From Proteobacteria bacterium UBA1148 (GTDB taxonomy: Bacteria; Pseudomonadota; Gammaproteobacteria; Steroidobacterales; Rariloculaceae): a DNA stretch of 7,129 nucleotides. Of the stretch, positions 5,694-7,129 are shown piece by piece (positions within the stretch are counted from its first letter, which is position 1; each line of letters opens with the position of its first letter). The notes beneath the pieces are model-generated. The model searched no databases. It was not told the origin of the DNA and saw nothing but the letters and a program-made list of their open reading frames with translations. The stretch is taken from NCBI GenBank assembly GCA_002311835.1, contig DBZY01000060.1, positions 1 to 7,129 of the forward strand, in the 5' to 3' direction. The translations under genes and the position numbers were made by a program.

Positions 5694-6362
5694 ATGATCG
5701 ATCTTTACACCGCTGCAACCCCGAACGGTCGCAAAGCTTCGATAATGCTCGAAGAATGCGAGCTTCCCTACAAAGCTACCTGGTTCTCTCTAGGCAAACT
5801 AACCCAAAGAGAGCCCTGGTTTTTGAAGATTAATCCCAATGGACGAATACCTGCGATTGTGGATCGAGACGAGAATAATTTAGCGGTGTTTGAATCCGGC
5901 GCTATACTAATTTATCTCGCTGAAAAAACCGGTCGATTTTTACCCTCTGGCCGCAAAGAACGTTCAACTGTTATTCAGTGGCTAATGTTCCAGATGGGCA
6001 GCATTGGTCCTATGCAAGGACAAGCAAATGTCTTTTACCGCTATGCCACTGAAAAAATTGATTACGCTATCAAACGCTACCAGAAAGAAACGCGGAGACT
6101 CTACGAAGTTCTGGATCAACAGCTTAGAAAACAAGAATATCTCGCGAAGGATTACTCTATTGCGGATATCGCGACCTGGCCCTGGATTACGGGACATGAC
6201 TGGGCGGGGGTGAGCTTGGATGGCCTTCCAAACCTTCAACGCTGGCAAAACGTCATAGAAAAACGTACAGCCGTACAAAGAGGAATCTCTGTGCCATCTG
6301 ACAAGGCTGCTTCCACACGGGATGAGGCTGCCGTGGAGGGAGTTCGAAAAATGCTAGTGTAG
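5694..6362 (+). CDS. yfcG: Glutathione S-transferase, Nu class, YfcG-like disulfide reductase
   Basis: A 222-residue GST with an N-terminal thioredoxin-like domain (about 1-80) and a C-terminal helical domain. It aligns closely with E. coli YfcG as I remember it: MIDLY start, T9-P-N11-G-R-K, INPNGRIPAIVD (46-57) with cis-Pro53, and FESGAILIYLAEKTG (66-80) carrying the glutathione-binding E67-S68. Then come GPM-x-GQ (105-110), AIKRYQKETRRLYEVLD (125-141) and the N-capping SIADIATWPW (155-164). Nu-class enzymes use T9 and N11 rather than a catalytic Tyr or Ser, bind two glutathiones and reduce disulfides or peroxides. That activity is the expected one here. The tail after 205 is divergent and charged. 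It lies 42 bases downstream of the GFA gene and 26 bases upstream of the NmrA-like gene, so the three probably form one transcript. Confidence 0.9.
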   Translation: MIDLYTAATPNGRKASIMLEECELPYKATWFSLGKLTQREPWFLKINPNGRIPAIVDRDENNLAVFESGAILIYLAEKTGRFLPSGRKERSTVIQWLMFQMGSIGPMQGQANVFYRYATEKIDYAIKRYQKETRRLYEVLDQQLRKQEYLAKDYSIADIATWPWITGHDWAGVSLDGLPNLQRWQNVIEKRTAVQRGISVPSDKAASTRDEAAVEGVRKMLV

Positions 6363-6388
6363 AAAATCCTTAGGACCAAAGTTAGAAA

Positions 6389-7129
6389 ATGATAAGAACT
6401 ATCACACTCCGCTACGGTTTTTGCTTTTTGCTCCTCCTGAGCCTAAGTTCGACTGTCGGCTGGAACCAATACCCTGATCGCAGCTCGCGAGTCATTCTGG
6501 TTTCTGGTGCGACTGGTACTCAGGGTGGCGCCGTCGCCCGCGAGCTAGTGCGGCGTGGATACCGGGTTCGAGGGCTTTCCCGCACCCCAGATAGCGAAGC
6601 TTCTCGCGAGTTGAGTGCACTGGGTGTACGGATGGTCCGCGGCAATTTCGATGATGCCGCATCGTTGGACAAAGCACTGGAAGGCGCCTATGGAACATTC
6701 TCCGTGCAGCAGTATCGCGGCGTTGGCGTCGATGGGGAAATTCGGCAAAGTAAAGCGTTTGCCGACGCTTCGAAACGGGCAGACATTCAGCACTTCATAT
6801 ATACGTCCGTAGCCAAGGCAACACTTGGAACTGGGGTGCCTCAGTTCGAAAGTAAATTGGAGATCGAGGACTATATCCGTTCCCTTGACATGCCCTACAC
6901 GATTGTTCGTCCAGCAAGTTTTATGAGCACAATCGAAACATTTAAGGAGGATGCACAAGCTGGGGGTTTCAGCGGTCCTTTAGCACCAAGTTTAGATCGT
7001 GTTTTCGTCGCGCCGTCAGACATCGGACGGTTTGTAGCTACGGCGTTTGACAATCCGTCGGGGTGGCTAGGTCGTGAAATTTCGATTGCCAGTGATCGTA
7101 CTACCTACGCAGATATCGCGGCTGCCATG
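6389..7129 (+). CDS. NmrA-like NAD(P)-binding Rossmann protein with N-terminal export or anchor segment, 3' end missing
   Basis: The frame runs from ATG at 6389 to the window end without a stop, giving 247 residues of a family usually about 290-320 long. Residues 35-47 (VILVSGATGTQGG) hold the G-x2-G-x2-G dinucleotide motif. RVRGLSR (59-65) offers Arg for the NADP phosphate, and HFIYTSVAKA (135-144), ESKLEIEDYIR (154-164), YTIVRPASFM (170-179) and a later FVAPSDIGR (206-214) are typical of NmrA/HSCARG-like proteins. These sense or use NAD(P)H and lack the classic Y-x3-K. Ahead of the fold sit 34 extra residues, including a hydrophobic core FCFLLLLSLSSTVG (11-24) after basic residues. This looks like a signal peptide or membrane anchor. 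No other ATG occurs before the Rossmann motif. It is the third gene of the GFA-GST unit. Confidence 0.85.
   Translation, partial: MIRTITLRYGFCFLLLLSLSSTVGWNQYPDRSSRVILVSGATGTQGGAVARELVRRGYRVRGLSRTPDSEASRELSALGVRMVRGNFDDAASLDKALEGAYGTFSVQQYRGVGVDGEIRQSKAFADASKRADIQHFIYTSVAKATLGTGVPQFESKLEIEDYIRSLDMPYTIVRPASFMSTIETFKEDAQAGGFSGPLAPSLDRVFVAPSDIGRFVATAFDNPSGWLGREISIASDRTTYADIAAAM

Noticed and set aside
6492..6958. Minus-strand frames of 68 and 137 codons and a plus-strand frame of 65 codons near the right end
   Set aside because: They overlap the NmrA-like gene, which runs open from 6389 to the window end with clear Rossmann motifs. The 137-codon frame has no recognisable domain.

Overview
The window looks like bacterial chromosome, most plausibly from a marine or environmental gammaproteobacterium. 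The arguments are the E. coli-like DgkA, a Nu-class (YfcG-like) glutathione S-transferase, a GFA-family protein, and secreted protein families (CC-PAPP/NHL propeller, FG-GAP 'AYIKASNT' repeats) that I associate with uncultured marine gammaproteobacteria. The taxonomic call is inference; base composition is moderate by eye. I see no rRNA, tRNA, CRISPR array, insertion sequence or phage gene.

Layout. (1) 3-1298, plus strand: the C-terminal end of a conserved secreted hypothetical protein, then a secreted six-bladed NHL-type propeller. (2) 1299-1412: two hairpins between convergent genes. (3) 1413-2483, minus strand: a fumarylacetoacetate hydrolase (FAH) superfamily enzyme with a clear Sec signal peptide, which is unusual for the family. 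(4) 2484-2673: a compact divergent promoter region with candidate promoters on both strands, a short palindrome between them and a hairpin in the FAH leader. (5) 2674-4236, plus: a secreted protein made of seven FG-GAP-like repeats, probably one seven-bladed propeller. (6) 5157-4249, minus: a two-gene operon, diacylglycerol (or undecaprenol) kinase followed three bases later by a PAP2 lipid phosphatase. (7) 5277-7129, plus: a GFA-family zinc protein, a YfcG-like GST and an NmrA-like NAD(P)-binding protein cut by the window end. These look like one transcription unit for glutathione- or redox-linked chemistry.

How the genes may work together. Kinase and PAP2 phosphatase form an opposing phosphorylation/dephosphorylation pair on membrane lipids. 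GFA, GST and the NmrA-like protein suggest handling of electrophiles or aldehydes with thiols and NAD(P)H. Two enzyme folds normally found in the cytosol (FAH and NmrA-like) carry N-terminal export or anchor sequences here, which is the most unexpected pattern in the window. I do not see a clear, wholly new multi-gene system. The gene families are recognisable, and the novelty lies in localisation, pairing and regulatory details.
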